In this document: positions 23,085 to 32,181 of the stretch, piece after piece
Position numbering within the stretch: the first letter of the stretch is position 1
Layout: every line of letters begins with the position of its first letter
Source: Neobacillus mesonae
GTDB lineage: Bacteria > Bacillota > Bacilli > Bacillales > Cytobacillaceae
Reading direction: 5' to 3'
NCBI RefSeq assembly: GCF_023715155.1
Contig: NZ_JAMBNQ010000002.1
Location: 186,001 to 250,000, forward strand
DNA length: 64,000 nucleotides
The notes under the pieces: model-generated
The model's input: only the letters and a program-made list of their open reading frames with translations
Database searches by the model: none
What the model was told of the DNA's origin: nothing
Position numbers and translations under genes: made by a program

Positions 23085-24950
23085 ATGGAAAATGCATGGC
23101 TGATACCGCTTTTCCCGCTTTTATCGTTTTTGCTCCTTCTCCTGATCGGTAAGCGAATGAAGGAGGCAAGCGCATATGTGGGGATTCTCATGACGCTGGC
23201 GTCGCTTGTTTTCTCAATTCTAGTATTATTTGAACGCTTCCAAGAGCCGAGCTACCTTGTAAAATTTAACTGGCTCACGATAGGAGATATGCATCTTACA
23301 GCGGGCTTTGAAGTGAACCAATTAAATGCATTAATGCTGTTTATTGTTTCGCTCGTGAGTTTCTTGGTACATACCTATTCCAAGGGCTATATGCACGGAG
23401 ATGAGCGGTTCCATATTTTTTACGCCTATTTAGGACTATTCACCTTTGCAATGCTGGGCCTCGTCATCTCGCCTAACATTCTGCAAACCTATATTTTCTG
23501 GGAACTGGTTGGTGTTGGTTCCTTCTTGCTAATTGGTTTCTACTATTATAAAGAAGAAGCGAAGGCCGCTGCGAAAAAGGCTTTTATCATGACCCGGATT
23601 GGTGACGTGGGTCTCTTGATCGGGATGATTCTTCTTTTCTGGCAAACCAAAAGCTTTGAATATAGTGAAATTTTTAAAGCAGTAGAAGCTGGTTCGGTAT
23701 CCAATACGATGATTACCTTAACGGCCATTCTGATTTTTATCGGAGCCATCGGAAAATCAGGTCAGTTTCCGCTCCATACATGGCTTCCGGATGCGATGGA
23801 AGGTCCGACGCCAGTATCAGCATTGATCCATGCCGCAACAATGGTTGCTGCCGGGGTATACTTGGTGGCTGCATTATTCCCAGTGTTCTCGGCTAGTAAA
23901 ACAGCACTGCTTACTGTTGCAGTCATTGGCGGCTTTACAGCGATCTTCGCTGCCAGCATCGGTATTGTTCAGACAGATATTAAACGCGTGCTTGCCTATT
24001 CGACTGTTTCACAGCTGGGCTACATGATGCTTGCACTCGGTTCTGCCGGATATGTTGCCGGTGTGTTCCACTTAATGACACACGCCTTTTTTAAGGCATT
24101 ATTATTCCTTGCAGCCGGATCGGTTATCCATGCTGTCCATACGCAAAACATTGAGGAGATGGGCGGACTTTGGAAAAAGCTGAAATGGACTGCACCGTTA
24201 TTCTTGATCGGAACACTTGCCATCAGCGGGGTACCGGGATTATCAGGTTTCTTCAGTAAAGATGAAATTTTAGCTGCTGCATGGGAAGGGGGACATCCTG
24301 TTCTCTTCATACTGGCATTAATTGCTGCTTTCATGACGGCATTTTATATGTTCCGCTTGTTCTTCATGGTATTTACCGGTGAAAACCGCGGAAATCAAAA
24401 AGAGGTGCATGAATCGCCCTCTGTGATGACCTTGCCTATGTTGGTCCTAGGCATTCTGGCAATTGTCGGCGGTTATGTCAATACACCATGGTTTGGCTCA
24501 TTCCTTGGCGACTGGCTCGTAGACGGCAATACAGCACTTGGGCACGCCCATATTGAAGGACCGGCCTGGATTATGTTTGCTGCTACCATTGTTTCGCTGG
24601 CAGGTATTCTGCTTGCTTACTTAATTTACGGCAAGCGCTCCATTGCCCCTGACTGGCTCAGCGGCAAAGGCGGTATTCTGCACACGATTTTATATAACAA
24701 ATTCTACATCGATGAGTTTTATCAGATCACAATTGTAGCCATTACAAAAGGTATAAGCTACTTCCTGCGCTTCATTGATGTCTTTATTGTAGAAGGTCTT
24801 GTCAAAGCGGTGACCGGAATGGTTCAAGGACTTGGAAATATCGGTTCAAAACTACAATCCGGGCAGGTACAGACATATGGTGCTGTGGCATTCCTGGGTC
24901 TCGCCGTTCTCGTTGTCATTTATGCACTAACAGGGGGGTACTTACGATGA
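23085..24950 (+). CDS. nuoL: NADH-quinone oxidoreductase-type subunit L
   Basis: A 621-aa antiporter-like subunit with about 15 helices and the long lateral C-terminal helix. It contains FWELVGVGSFLLIGFYY, the LHTWLPDAMEGPTPVSALIH segment with key Lys and His residues, and DIKRVLAYSTVSQLGYMM. ATG 23085 follows an AAAAGGGG ribosome site; the longer frame from 23046 is not conserved. Confidence 0.96.
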   Translation: MENAWLIPLFPLLSFLLLLLIGKRMKEASAYVGILMTLASLVFSILVLFERFQEPSYLVKFNWLTIGDMHLTAGFEVNQLNALMLFIVSLVSFLVHTYSKGYMHGDERFHIFYAYLGLFTFAMLGLVISPNILQTYIFWELVGVGSFLLIGFYYYKEEAKAAAKKAFIMTRIGDVGLLIGMILLFWQTKSFEYSEIFKAVEAGSVSNTMITLTAILIFIGAIGKSGQFPLHTWLPDAMEGPTPVSALIHAATMVAAGVYLVAALFPVFSASKTALLTVAVIGGFTAIFAASIGIVQTDIKRVLAYSTVSQLGYMMLALGSAGYVAGVFHLMTHAFFKALLFLAAGSVIHAVHTQNIEEMGGLWKKLKWTAPLFLIGTLAISGVPGLSGFFSKDEILAAAWEGGHPVLFILALIAAFMTAFYMFRLFFMVFTGENRGNQKEVHESPSVMTLPMLVLGILAIVGGYVNTPWFGSFLGDWLVDGNTALGHAHIEGPAWIMFAATIVSLAGILLAYLIYGKRSIAPDWLSGKGGILHTILYNKFYIDEFYQITIVAITKGISYFLRFIDVFIVEGLVKAVTGMVQGLGNIGSKLQSGQVQTYGAVAFLGLAVLVVIYALTGGYLR

Positions 24951-26455
24951 ATTTACAATCCATTCTTTCAATCCTAGTATTCTCCCCTTTACTAGGTATC
25001 ATTGTTCTGGCACTATTGCCAAAGACGCAAGAAAAGGCAGTCAAGGCAATCGGCATTCTTGCCACACTGCCGGCACTGATTCTATCACTTGCGGTCTATG
25101 CTCATTTTCTTGCCGGCAAAAACCTTTCTGATTTTTCAATATCGGTTCCGTGGATTAAGTTCCGCGGTATCAATGCCCAGGAGCCGTTTTTCACCGTATC
25201 ATATGAACTGGCTGTCAGCGGATTTCAGCTGGTGCTTGTCGTATTGACGGCGATTGTCTCAACCTTAGCGGCCATCGGAGCTGCCAAGTTTATCAAAAAG
25301 GAATGGAAAGGCTACTATATGCTGTTCCTTCTTTTACTAACAGGTATGCTTGGAGTTTTTACAGCAGAAAACTTAATTCTGTTCTTCATTTTCTTTGAGA
25401 TCACCTTGATTCCAACATTCTTCCTTATTGGAAAATGGGGTTATTTTGAAAAAGAAAAAGCAGCATACAGCTTCTTACTTTATAACGGGTTAGGCTCTGC
25501 TGTATTGCTGATCGTGATTATGATTTTGTTTGCGAAAACAGGTACATCCAATATCGAGATTTTGCGGCAAATGATGGCCGATCCGTCCGGCCCATTGAAA
25601 GACGGCTTTAAGCTCGGACTGTTCATTGCTTTGTTAATAGCATTCGGGGTTAAACTGCCGATTTTTCCATTGCATACCTGGATGCTCAGGGTGCATGTTC
25701 AAGCACCGCCATCTGTTGTTATGATTCACTCTGGTATTCTCTTAAAAATCGGCGCCTACGGATTAATCCGCTTTGGGATGGGGATCTTTCCAAAACAATT
25801 TGAATCGCTTGCCACACTGATTGCTATTCTGGGCGTCATCAACCTGCTTTACGGAGCGTTTCTGGCGTTCATTCAAACAGACTTTAAAATGGTGCTGGCC
25901 TATTCCTCGATTTCACATATGGGAATCGTTTTAATCGGACTTGCTGCCATGAATGAAGCAGGGATTCAAGGGGCCATTTTCCAAGTGGTATCACACGGCT
26001 TGATTTCAGCGCTGTTGTTCTTCCTTGTCGGTGTGATCTACGAACGGACCGAAACATCGTTTATTGACAAATTAGGCGGTTTGGCAAAAGGCATGCCGCT
26101 TGCCGCAGGCTTCTTGCTGGCTGCGGCAATGGCGTCACTTGGTCTGCCGGGCATGTCTGGTTTCGTCAGTGAATTTATGGCATTCTTAGGTCTATTTAAA
26201 GTGGAGCCATGGATTGCCGCAGTCGGAACCATCGGGATTATCATGACGGCAGCTTATCTGCTTCGTGCCGTACTTGGTATGACCTACGGCAAAGCCCGCC
26301 GCGAATTTGACGGGGGCCTTGATCTGAAGGGTGCGGAATTGGTGCCGGTGTTTGTTCTTATGCTTCTGATTGTTTTAATTGGTGTTTATCCAAGTGTCCT
26401 AAGTTCACCGCTTCAAGCCACACTTGAGACTATCTTGCTTGGGTTAGGAGGGTAA
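24947..26455 (+). CDS. nuoM: NADH-quinone oxidoreductase-type subunit M
   Basis: A 502-aa antiporter-like subunit. It shows FFEITLIPTFFLIGKWG, LHTWMLRVHVQAPPSVVMIH and QTDFKMVLAYSSISHMGIV. It overlaps nuoL by ATGA and lies 5 nt before nuoN. Confidence 0.95.
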   Translation: MNLQSILSILVFSPLLGIIVLALLPKTQEKAVKAIGILATLPALILSLAVYAHFLAGKNLSDFSISVPWIKFRGINAQEPFFTVSYELAVSGFQLVLVVLTAIVSTLAAIGAAKFIKKEWKGYYMLFLLLLTGMLGVFTAENLILFFIFFEITLIPTFFLIGKWGYFEKEKAAYSFLLYNGLGSAVLLIVIMILFAKTGTSNIEILRQMMADPSGPLKDGFKLGLFIALLIAFGVKLPIFPLHTWMLRVHVQAPPSVVMIHSGILLKIGAYGLIRFGMGIFPKQFESLATLIAILGVINLLYGAFLAFIQTDFKMVLAYSSISHMGIVLIGLAAMNEAGIQGAIFQVVSHGLISALLFFLVGVIYERTETSFIDKLGGLAKGMPLAAGFLLAAAMASLGLPGMSGFVSEFMAFLGLFKVEPWIAAVGTIGIIMTAAYLLRAVLGMTYGKARREFDGGLDLKGAELVPVFVLMLLIVLIGVYPSVLSSPLQATLETILLGLGG

Positions 26456-26460
26456 CTAGG

Positions 26461-27975
26461 ATGAGTTATGAGACATTTTCACAAATAAATTGGAGCATCA
26501 TGACACCGGAATTCATCATCCTGGGTGTGATTGCCATCCTTATATTAATGGATTTATTTATGCCAAAAACATTGGACCGGAAAATTCTCGGCTGGATTGG
26601 CATTACCGCAACTTTTGCTGCTATGGTGTATACGGCAGCGATGGCGGGAGGGCCGGTTCAATCAATTTTACATGATACCTTCCGGATTGACAGTTTTGCC
26701 ATTGCCTTTAAACTGCTGATTCTTGTCGGTGGTGCACTGGTATTGTTTTTGGCTGTCAGCTATGAACCAAAAGATGGTGTGGAACGCTATCAGGCTGAAT
26801 TTTACTATCTGTTGTTAACGGCCATGCTTGGCGGTATGCTGATGACTTCAAGCGGCGACTTAGTCACGCTTTATATTGGACTTGAGCTGCTTTCCATCAC
26901 TTCTTATATTTTGGCAGGCATACGCAAGTTTCATCCCCAGTCCAATGAATCTGCCATGAAATATGTCATAAACGGCAGTATTTCAAGTGCGATTGTCTTG
27001 TTCGGGATGAGCTATGTATATGGTTTGACGGGCACCACCAATTTGCTAAATATCGCAAATGAACTTGCGGCACTGGCAAACAGCAACCATGTCTACCTGC
27101 TTACGATTGCATTCCTGATGATTGTCATCGGGTTAGCCTTTAAAATTTCTGCTGTACCGTTTCATATGTGGGCACCGGACGTGTACCAAGGTGCACCAAC
27201 ACCGGTTACGGCATTTTTAAGTGTTGTTTCAAAAATTGCCGGCTTTGTCATCGTGATTCGCATTCTGCTGACGGTGTTCGGCTTTGCGGCTACCAAAGGA
27301 CCGGGTTCGCCTCCGATTTTATATGACATGCAGAACTACCTTGCTGTGATCGCTGGTGCAACGATGATTGTCGGTAACGTTGTCGCTATAAAGCAGACGG
27401 ATATTAAACGGATGTTTGCGTATTCCAGTATTGCCCATGCAGGTTACTTGATAGTGGCATTTACATCATTGACAACCAATATGTTTCAGGCTATCTGGTT
27501 CTATCTCCTTGCCTATCTGTTAATGAACCTTGGGGCATTTGCCGTCATCCAAGTGATAACAGAAAAAGCAGGGTCCACGAAGATTGCTGAATTTGCCGGT
27601 TTATACCGCCGTGCCCCGGTATTGGCCGTATCGATGGGAATTCTATTAATTTCTCTTGCCGGCTTTCCGGGAACAGCGGGCTTTATTGGTAAATTAAATA
27701 TTTTCCTTGGCACGTTTTATGCAGAGCCAAGTCATTATGTGCTCGCATCCATCATGATTGCGACCACGGTGGTGTCATACTTCTATTATTTCCGGGTAAT
27801 GACACAAATGTTCTTCCGCCCCGCAGCGGACGAAAGTAAATTTTCAATTCCATTCGGCATTCTTGTCGTCCTGATTGTGGCAGTGGCTGGATCGGTGTTA
27901 TTCGGCATTATGCCAAACTTTGCTTTTGACTTCTTGCAAAACAACTTGGATATTTTGGGCGACTTCTTTAAATAA
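26461..27975 (+). CDS. nuoN: NADH-quinone oxidoreductase-type subunit N
   Basis: A 504-aa antiporter-like subunit, the third of the proton pumps. It shows YIGLELLSITSYILAG, FHMWAPDVYQGAPTPVTAFL and QTDIKRMFAYSSIAHAGY. It is the last gene of the operon and is followed by a very strong terminator. No nuoE, nuoF or nuoG gene is seen in the operon. Confidence 0.95.
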   Translation: MSYETFSQINWSIMTPEFIILGVIAILILMDLFMPKTLDRKILGWIGITATFAAMVYTAAMAGGPVQSILHDTFRIDSFAIAFKLLILVGGALVLFLAVSYEPKDGVERYQAEFYYLLLTAMLGGMLMTSSGDLVTLYIGLELLSITSYILAGIRKFHPQSNESAMKYVINGSISSAIVLFGMSYVYGLTGTTNLLNIANELAALANSNHVYLLTIAFLMIVIGLAFKISAVPFHMWAPDVYQGAPTPVTAFLSVVSKIAGFVIVIRILLTVFGFAATKGPGSPPILYDMQNYLAVIAGATMIVGNVVAIKQTDIKRMFAYSSIAHAGYLIVAFTSLTTNMFQAIWFYLLAYLLMNLGAFAVIQVITEKAGSTKIAEFAGLYRRAPVLAVSMGILLISLAGFPGTAGFIGKLNIFLGTFYAEPSHYVLASIMIATTVVSYFYYFRVMTQMFFRPAADESKFSIPFGILVVLIVAVAGSVLFGIMPNFAFDFLQNNLDILGDFFK

Positions 27976-27990
27976 AAAGTGAAAACGGAA

Positions 27991-28037
27991 GCCGGCCGCA
28001 TCCCTTAGTGTGAAGGGATGCGGCCGGCCTTTTTTAT
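27991..28037 (+). terminator. Terminator of the nuo operon
   Basis: A 16-bp perfect stem (GCCGGCCGCATCCCTT and its complement) with a 6-nt loop is followed by seven T residues. Confidence 0.97.
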
Positions 28038-28232
28038 AATAGATATTTAAATTCGCAAGTTATTTTACTTCATTAAAGGACCATATTTTAAAGCTTTGTA
28101 ACATAATAAAATCATGTTATTAACACATTTTATAACCGTAAAAAGAGTAACAGTTTTGTAAAGACAAAATAACCTATTTTTTCACCTGAACTCCTTATTC
28201 ACTCATATATATGAGATAAGGAGGTATGTCCA

Positions 28233-29381
28233 TTGAATCCGTTAAAAAGTATCCCGCTAAAATTGATTTACCGTTCTGTACTAATTGTTCTATTAACGTT
28301 TTTCATAATTTCATTAGTTGTTGCGTTAAAAATAAATATTTCCTCCCTAAAAATGAGTACTTCTATTGGAATATTAAATGAAGAAAAACTCCTCGTTCAA
28401 TTTTTCAAATTCGAGAATCATACCTTTTTCCCAAAATTGAAACCACGTGTTTTTACTGTACCCAAAATAACGAATGTCATATTCCAAATAGCCACAACCA
28501 TTAAACCAACAGATGCGAGAACATTTTTAGGCAATGAAATACCTGGATTAAGAATGAATAACACAGAGATTGCAGTAGCAGGAGAAGGGACAAACCTGAG
28601 GAATCTTCCAAACGAATCCGCTCCTCCAGATAAGGTCTTACAAAATGCGAGGAAAGCTTCAGAAGAATTATTAAAAGGAATCCAGCAAAAGGATGACGAT
28701 GCCCCTAAAAATCCAGCTGCTAAATCCGTATTTATTTATCATTCTCATAGTTGGGAGTCATTCCTTCCAGTCTTAGAAAATGCTTCAAATCCTGACGATG
28801 CCATAAGTTCTGATGAAAGGGTCAATGTCATTGGCTTAGGTAATCGTTTGGCAAAAGATTTAATGAGTAAAGGAATCGGCGTTGAACACGATAAGACCAA
28901 TATGACGCAAGAATTAGTGAAAAAAGGATGGCCATCAACGAAAGCATATACAGAATCCCGAGAAATTGTCGAAGCAGCAGCCAATCATGATCAATTAAAG
29001 TTTTTTATTGACATTCACCGTGATTCTCTGGGAAAACAAATTACGACTAAAACGATTAATGGTACAAGCTATGCGAGGCTTTATTTTGTAGTAGGGAAAG
29101 AAAACAAAAATTACCTGGAAAACCTAGAATTAGCCAAGGAGCTGAACGGGGAGTTAGAAAAAAAGTATCCTGGCATTAGCAGAGGGGTCTTTCTAAAAAC
29201 GTACAAGGAAGGGGACGGAGTATACAATCAAGATTTATCAAATAATGCCATGCTGCTGGAAATTGGCGGTGTGGATAATAGCTTGAGTGAACTTCATAAC
29301 ACAATTGATGTATTTTCGGATATATTTGCAGATTATTATTGGAAATCAAATGAATCAAAAGAGGTAAATGGGAGGGGCTGA
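28233..29381 (+). CDS. Stage II sporulation protein P family (SpoIIP-like)
   Basis: SpoIIP is the membrane-anchored amidase/endopeptidase that degrades septal peptidoglycan with SpoIID during engulfment. This 382-aa protein has an N-terminal membrane anchor (about residues 16-33). The amidase domain shows YHSHSWESF near residue 170 and a DIHRDS motif near residue 265, which supply the expected metal ligands. The start is TTG 28233 behind AAGGAGGT. It stands alone after the nuo operon without gpr, the usual spoIIP neighbour, so it may be a second copy. Confidence 0.88.
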   Translation: MNPLKSIPLKLIYRSVLIVLLTFFIISLVVALKINISSLKMSTSIGILNEEKLLVQFFKFENHTFFPKLKPRVFTVPKITNVIFQIATTIKPTDARTFLGNEIPGLRMNNTEIAVAGEGTNLRNLPNESAPPDKVLQNARKASEELLKGIQQKDDDAPKNPAAKSVFIYHSHSWESFLPVLENASNPDDAISSDERVNVIGLGNRLAKDLMSKGIGVEHDKTNMTQELVKKGWPSTKAYTESREIVEAAANHDQLKFFIDIHRDSLGKQITTKTINGTSYARLYFVVGKENKNYLENLELAKELNGELEKKYPGISRGVFLKTYKEGDGVYNQDLSNNAMLLEIGGVDNSLSELHNTIDVFSDIFADYYWKSNESKEVNGRG

Positions 29382-29562
29382 GTCATTTTCGGCTCTCTGA
29401 ATGAAATCAAATATTCAAGCTTGGTTAAAATTACCATCTAATTACAATTTTGTCTCATATTATAGGAAGTTAACAATTTATTTAAGGATTGTAAATTTCA
29501 GATAAACCGACAATTTTTTGAAAGGAGCTTATTTTATACTGACCATAGCTTTAAGGAAAGGA

Positions 29563-29634
29563 GTGAAGAGGTCTTTTATTGCAGATTTTTTAAAAGGCTT
29601 ACAAAGATTTTGTACCCTAGACAGCAGCCAATGA
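29563..29634 (+). other. Possible 23-aa leader peptide before the FbpA-like gene
   Basis: GTG 29563 follows AAGGA at 29553-29557 and opens a 23-codon frame ending AGC-AGC-CAA-TGA. Its last codons contain CAGCCA (29625-29630), which can pair with TGGCTG (29661-29666). The latter is also the complement of ACAGCCAT at 29718-29725. This mutually exclusive pairing resembles an attenuator. It is inference from sequence only. Confidence 0.35.
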
Positions 29635-29659
29635 CAGAGTACTTCATATACTTAATCTA

Positions 29660-29725
29660 ATGGCTGTGTTAAAGGATATTGTTGATTTTATAGTCTTGTT
29701 GATTTGAGCGGAAATCAACAGCCAT
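29660..29725 (+). promoter_or_regulatory. Nested hairpin upstream of the FbpA-like gene
   Basis: ATGGCTGT (29660-29667) pairs perfectly with ACAGCCAT (29718-29725) and encloses a perfect GTTGATTT/AAATCAAC hairpin (29698-29719). No T run follows. The remaining 29,382-29,562 stretch is AT-rich, with no gene and no clear Fur box. Confidence 0.45.
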
Positions 29726-29763
29726 ATTTAAGAGCCAATCTAATAAAAAAGGAATTGGTAATC

Positions 29764-29919
29764 ATGGAAAATAAACTTCGATATGCTGTTCAGTTAAAAA
29801 GGCAAAATTTAATTAAGAAGTTAATTAAATCAGGTGTTTATAAAAAAAATAGCAGTCATCTTTATGAATTAACATTAAGTGACCTTGAAAGGGAGTACCA
29901 ATATATTGTGAAAAAATAA
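29764..29919 (+). CDS. Small basic protein, FbpA-like
   Basis: A 51-aa Lys-rich protein. The RQNLIKKLIKSGVYKKNSSH segment and the LYELTLSDLEREYQ end resemble Bacillus Fur-regulated basic proteins of the FbpA type, which assist the FsrA small RNA in the iron-sparing response. ATG 29764 is chosen with an AAAAAAGGA ribosome site; an in-frame TTG at 29704 lies inside the upstream hairpin. I see no Fur box, so iron control is assumed from the family only. Confidence 0.6.
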   Translation: MENKLRYAVQLKRQNLIKKLIKSGVYKKNSSHLYELTLSDLEREYQYIVKK

Positions 29920-30016
29920 TCTCTTTTTAAATTTTTGCAAAAGAAATATTGAATAAAAAAAAAAGATAGATCAAAAGGGGCCGTTAACAAGCTAAAGATC
30001 CCCATAAATAAAGTGA

Positions 30017-30058
30017 ATAAAAAAGAAGATGAACACTGTGATTCATCTTCTTTTTTAT
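30017..30058. terminator. Bidirectional terminator
   Basis: A perfect AAAAAAGAAGATGAA/TTCATCTTCTTTTTT stem with an 8-nt loop lies between convergent genes and serves both strands. Confidence 0.93.
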
Positions 30059-30113
30059 TCAAAGGAGTATTTTTCATCAGCCCTTTAAGCTGTCCAATTT
30101 TGTGTGTAACATT

Positions 30114-30881
30114 TTAAATTTTAATATCTATTTTCGCATTTTTCTTTAACTCTTCAACCTGCTGTGCGAGTTTTTTCTGCTGTTCTTGCTGTTGAAGAGA
30201 TTGTTTGATTTGCGGTTTTACTTCTTCAAGCTTTGGAATTTCTTGTCCAGTGCTCTTCCCTTGTTCCGCATATTGATCATACGTTTTTTGAATTTCTTCA
30301 TCGGTTATTTCACCGGCTGGTACTTCCTTCTCCATATACTCTTTAAATTTAATATCGTCAGCTATTTGCGTTTCAAGTGTCTTCATATCCATACCGGATT
30401 GTTTAAGAGCCGCTTCGAAATCTTTTTCCGTTTTAAACTGTTTTTTCATTTCGTCCAGCTGCTTTTTAATATCTGCATCTGAAGCTTTATAGCCTTTCTT
30501 ATCTGCCTCTTGAAGTAGGAGAGTTTGTCCGACTAAGCTGTCAATGGTCTGTTTTTTTAATTGCTCTGCCGCTTCTTTTGAAGTCGGGTCTTGTCCCATT
30601 TGCTGCATTTGTCCTTGTATCGATGCTAGAGCGCTGTTATAATCGCTTCCTAAGATTTCTTTATTATTCACGATGGCAACCGTTTTCTTATCATCAATTT
30701 GCTGTGCTTCTAATTTCTTTTGCATTTCTTCCATTTGCTTCTGCTGATCCTTCTGCTGATCGGTTTGTGCTGTTTTTGCTTTATCATCATTTTTGGCTTC
30801 TTTACTTTGTTCATTTCCTCCGCATGCTGCTAAAACAATGACCATTAGACCGGCTATTAGTGTAAACATTAGTTTATTCAT
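30114..30881 (-). CDS. Lipoprotein with SurA N-terminal-like domain
   Basis: A 255-aa exported lipoprotein. The signal peptide ends in the lipobox LAAC (Cys20), followed by a charged Gln/Lys linker (about 21-65). The rest resembles the N-terminal chaperone domain of SurA/PrsA proteins (VAIVNNKEILGSDYNSAL, then EQLKKQTIDSLVGQTLLLQE). The parvulin isomerase domain is missing, so it may be a holdase-type folding factor. A GGAAGGAGATC ribosome site precedes the ATG. It ends at a bidirectional terminator. Confidence 0.85.
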   Translation of the reverse strand: MNKLMFTLIAGLMVIVLAACGGNEQSKEAKNDDKAKTAQTDQQKDQQKQMEEMQKKLEAQQIDDKKTVAIVNNKEILGSDYNSALASIQGQMQQMGQDPTSKEAAEQLKKQTIDSLVGQTLLLQEADKKGYKASDADIKKQLDEMKKQFKTEKDFEAALKQSGMDMKTLETQIADDIKFKEYMEKEVPAGEITDEEIQKTYDQYAEQGKSTGQEIPKLEEVKPQIKQSLQQQEQQKKLAQQVEELKKNAKIDIKI

Positions 30882-31161
30882 AATCGATCTCCTTCCATAA
30901 GGTATAAGTAAATTTTTTCCTAAAAAATCATCTAGTGCGCATTATAAAGTAAATTCAGTGAAAAAGAAACAATATACGCTCATTTTTAATATTTATTACA
31001 GGATTGAAACATAGTGATAATCGATATTTGGAAGTCAGCTCAATGAATTATTTGAAAACTAACTATCTTGATGTTCAGAACGCGGTTAAAATTTTTTTAT
31101 TCTTTTCAGAAGGATTTCATTCTTAATAGGTATGATAAAACCATCAAGTCATAAAGGTGGT

Positions 31162-31257
31162 ATGAAAATGGAAAGAATGAAATTTATTTTTACGGCTATT
31201 AGTCTATCTTTTGGTTTTGTGTTGATGGTAGTTTTACCAGGGGGGATATTCAAATGA
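31162..31257 (+). CDS. Possible 31-aa hydrophobic peptide
   Basis: ATG 31162 behind AAAGGTGG opens a 31-codon frame: a short basic start, then a hydrophobic helix (FIFTAISLSFGFVLMVVLPG) and a final Phe-Lys. A hairpin terminator follows 30 nt later. A small membrane or exported peptide is plausible; I do not recognise the family. The flanking 30,882-31,161 stretch is AT-rich, with no other gene. Confidence 0.4.
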   Translation: MKMERMKFIFTAISLSFGFVLMVVLPGGIFK

Positions 31258-31288
31258 ATTGTTTTGGTCCTTTACATCTAGAATGCAT

Positions 31289-31324
31289 AAATTCTCCCTC
31301 TATACTGGAGGGAGGAATTTTTGT
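31289..31324 (+). terminator. Terminator after the 31-aa frame
   Basis: AAATTC-TCCCTC pairs with GAGGGA-G-GAATTT (one bulged G), followed by a short T run. Confidence 0.7.
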
Positions 31325-31423
31325 ATTGAGGGTAATGTACTTAAACTGAAGGGATATTCATTGAACGAAATAACATCTTTTTTATGGTAAAATTCAAAAT
31401 AAACCCATTTCGGAGGGGAAAGT

Positions 31424-31984
31424 ATGTTTATACATAAAATAGATGAGGAGATATCTTTAAAATTAATAGAATTAAAAGAAGGGGAAAAGGTATTTGAATT
31501 AACGGATCATTCAAGAGAATATCTTAGAGAATGGCTTCCATGGCTTGATACTACAACAAAACGTGAAGATACCATAGAGTTTATCAAAACATGTTTAACA
31601 GGCTTTGCGGAAAATAAGAGTTTAACTACAGTTATTTTATATAAAGGAGAAATCGTGGGAGCTGCCGGCTTTAATAGTATAAACTGGTCAAACAAAACAG
31701 CCTATATTGGTTATTGGCTTGCAGAAGAATATCAGGGAAAGGGGATTATGACCAAGGCTGCTAAGGCATTGACTGAATATGCTTTTAAAGAGTTAAACCT
31801 TAATAAGGTTGAGATTAGGGCTGCGGCAGGTAATAAGAAAAGCAGGAGTATTCCCGAAAGATTAAACTTTGTAAACGAGGGATGTATTAGAAAAGCAGAA
31901 TGGCTGTATGACCATTATGTTGATCACGTTATTTATGGAATTCTGGCAGAGGAATGGAATAAAAATGAGATAAACTCTTATTAA
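31424..31984 (+). CDS. GNAT acetyltransferase, RimJ/RimL type
   Basis: A 186-aa acetyltransferase of the ribosomal-protein-acetylase-like branch. It shows LPWLDTTT near residue 40, the GYWLAEEYQGKGIMTKA acetyl-CoA motif A near residues 97-113 and a C-terminal FVNEGCIRKAEWLYDHYVDH segment. A TCGGAGGGG ribosome site precedes ATG 31424. The substrate is unknown. A broken relative of its N-terminal part lies at 41,568-41,680. Confidence 0.88.
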   Translation: MFIHKIDEEISLKLIELKEGEKVFELTDHSREYLREWLPWLDTTTKREDTIEFIKTCLTGFAENKSLTTVILYKGEIVGAAGFNSINWSNKTAYIGYWLAEEYQGKGIMTKAAKALTEYAFKELNLNKVEIRAAAGNKKSRSIPERLNFVNEGCIRKAEWLYDHYVDHVIYGILAEEWNKNEINSY

Positions 31985-32074
31985 ATGAACGGGAGATTTG
32001 GCAGTAAAGTCACCTCTGTCAATAAAGAGGACCATTTTTTCTATAAGAGCCGTGAAGCACATCTAACCTTCACA

Positions 32075-32118
32075 AATAATGAACCCATTTTGATTAAAAT
32101 GGGTTCATTATTATTTTT
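32075..32118. terminator. Bidirectional terminator
   Basis: A perfect 17-bp stem (AATAATGAACCCATTTT and its complement) with a 4-nt loop and T/A runs on both sides lies between convergent genes. Confidence 0.93.
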
Positions 32119-32181
32119 TATAAAATGTGTATTGATATTCCGGTCAATAATCCTGGATTCAGTAGTCCAAGTAATGCAGAC

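Noticed and set aside
29430..29700. Fur box expected before the FbpA-like gene
   Set aside because: No GATAATGATTATC-like sequence found in the leader; iron control left as family inference.
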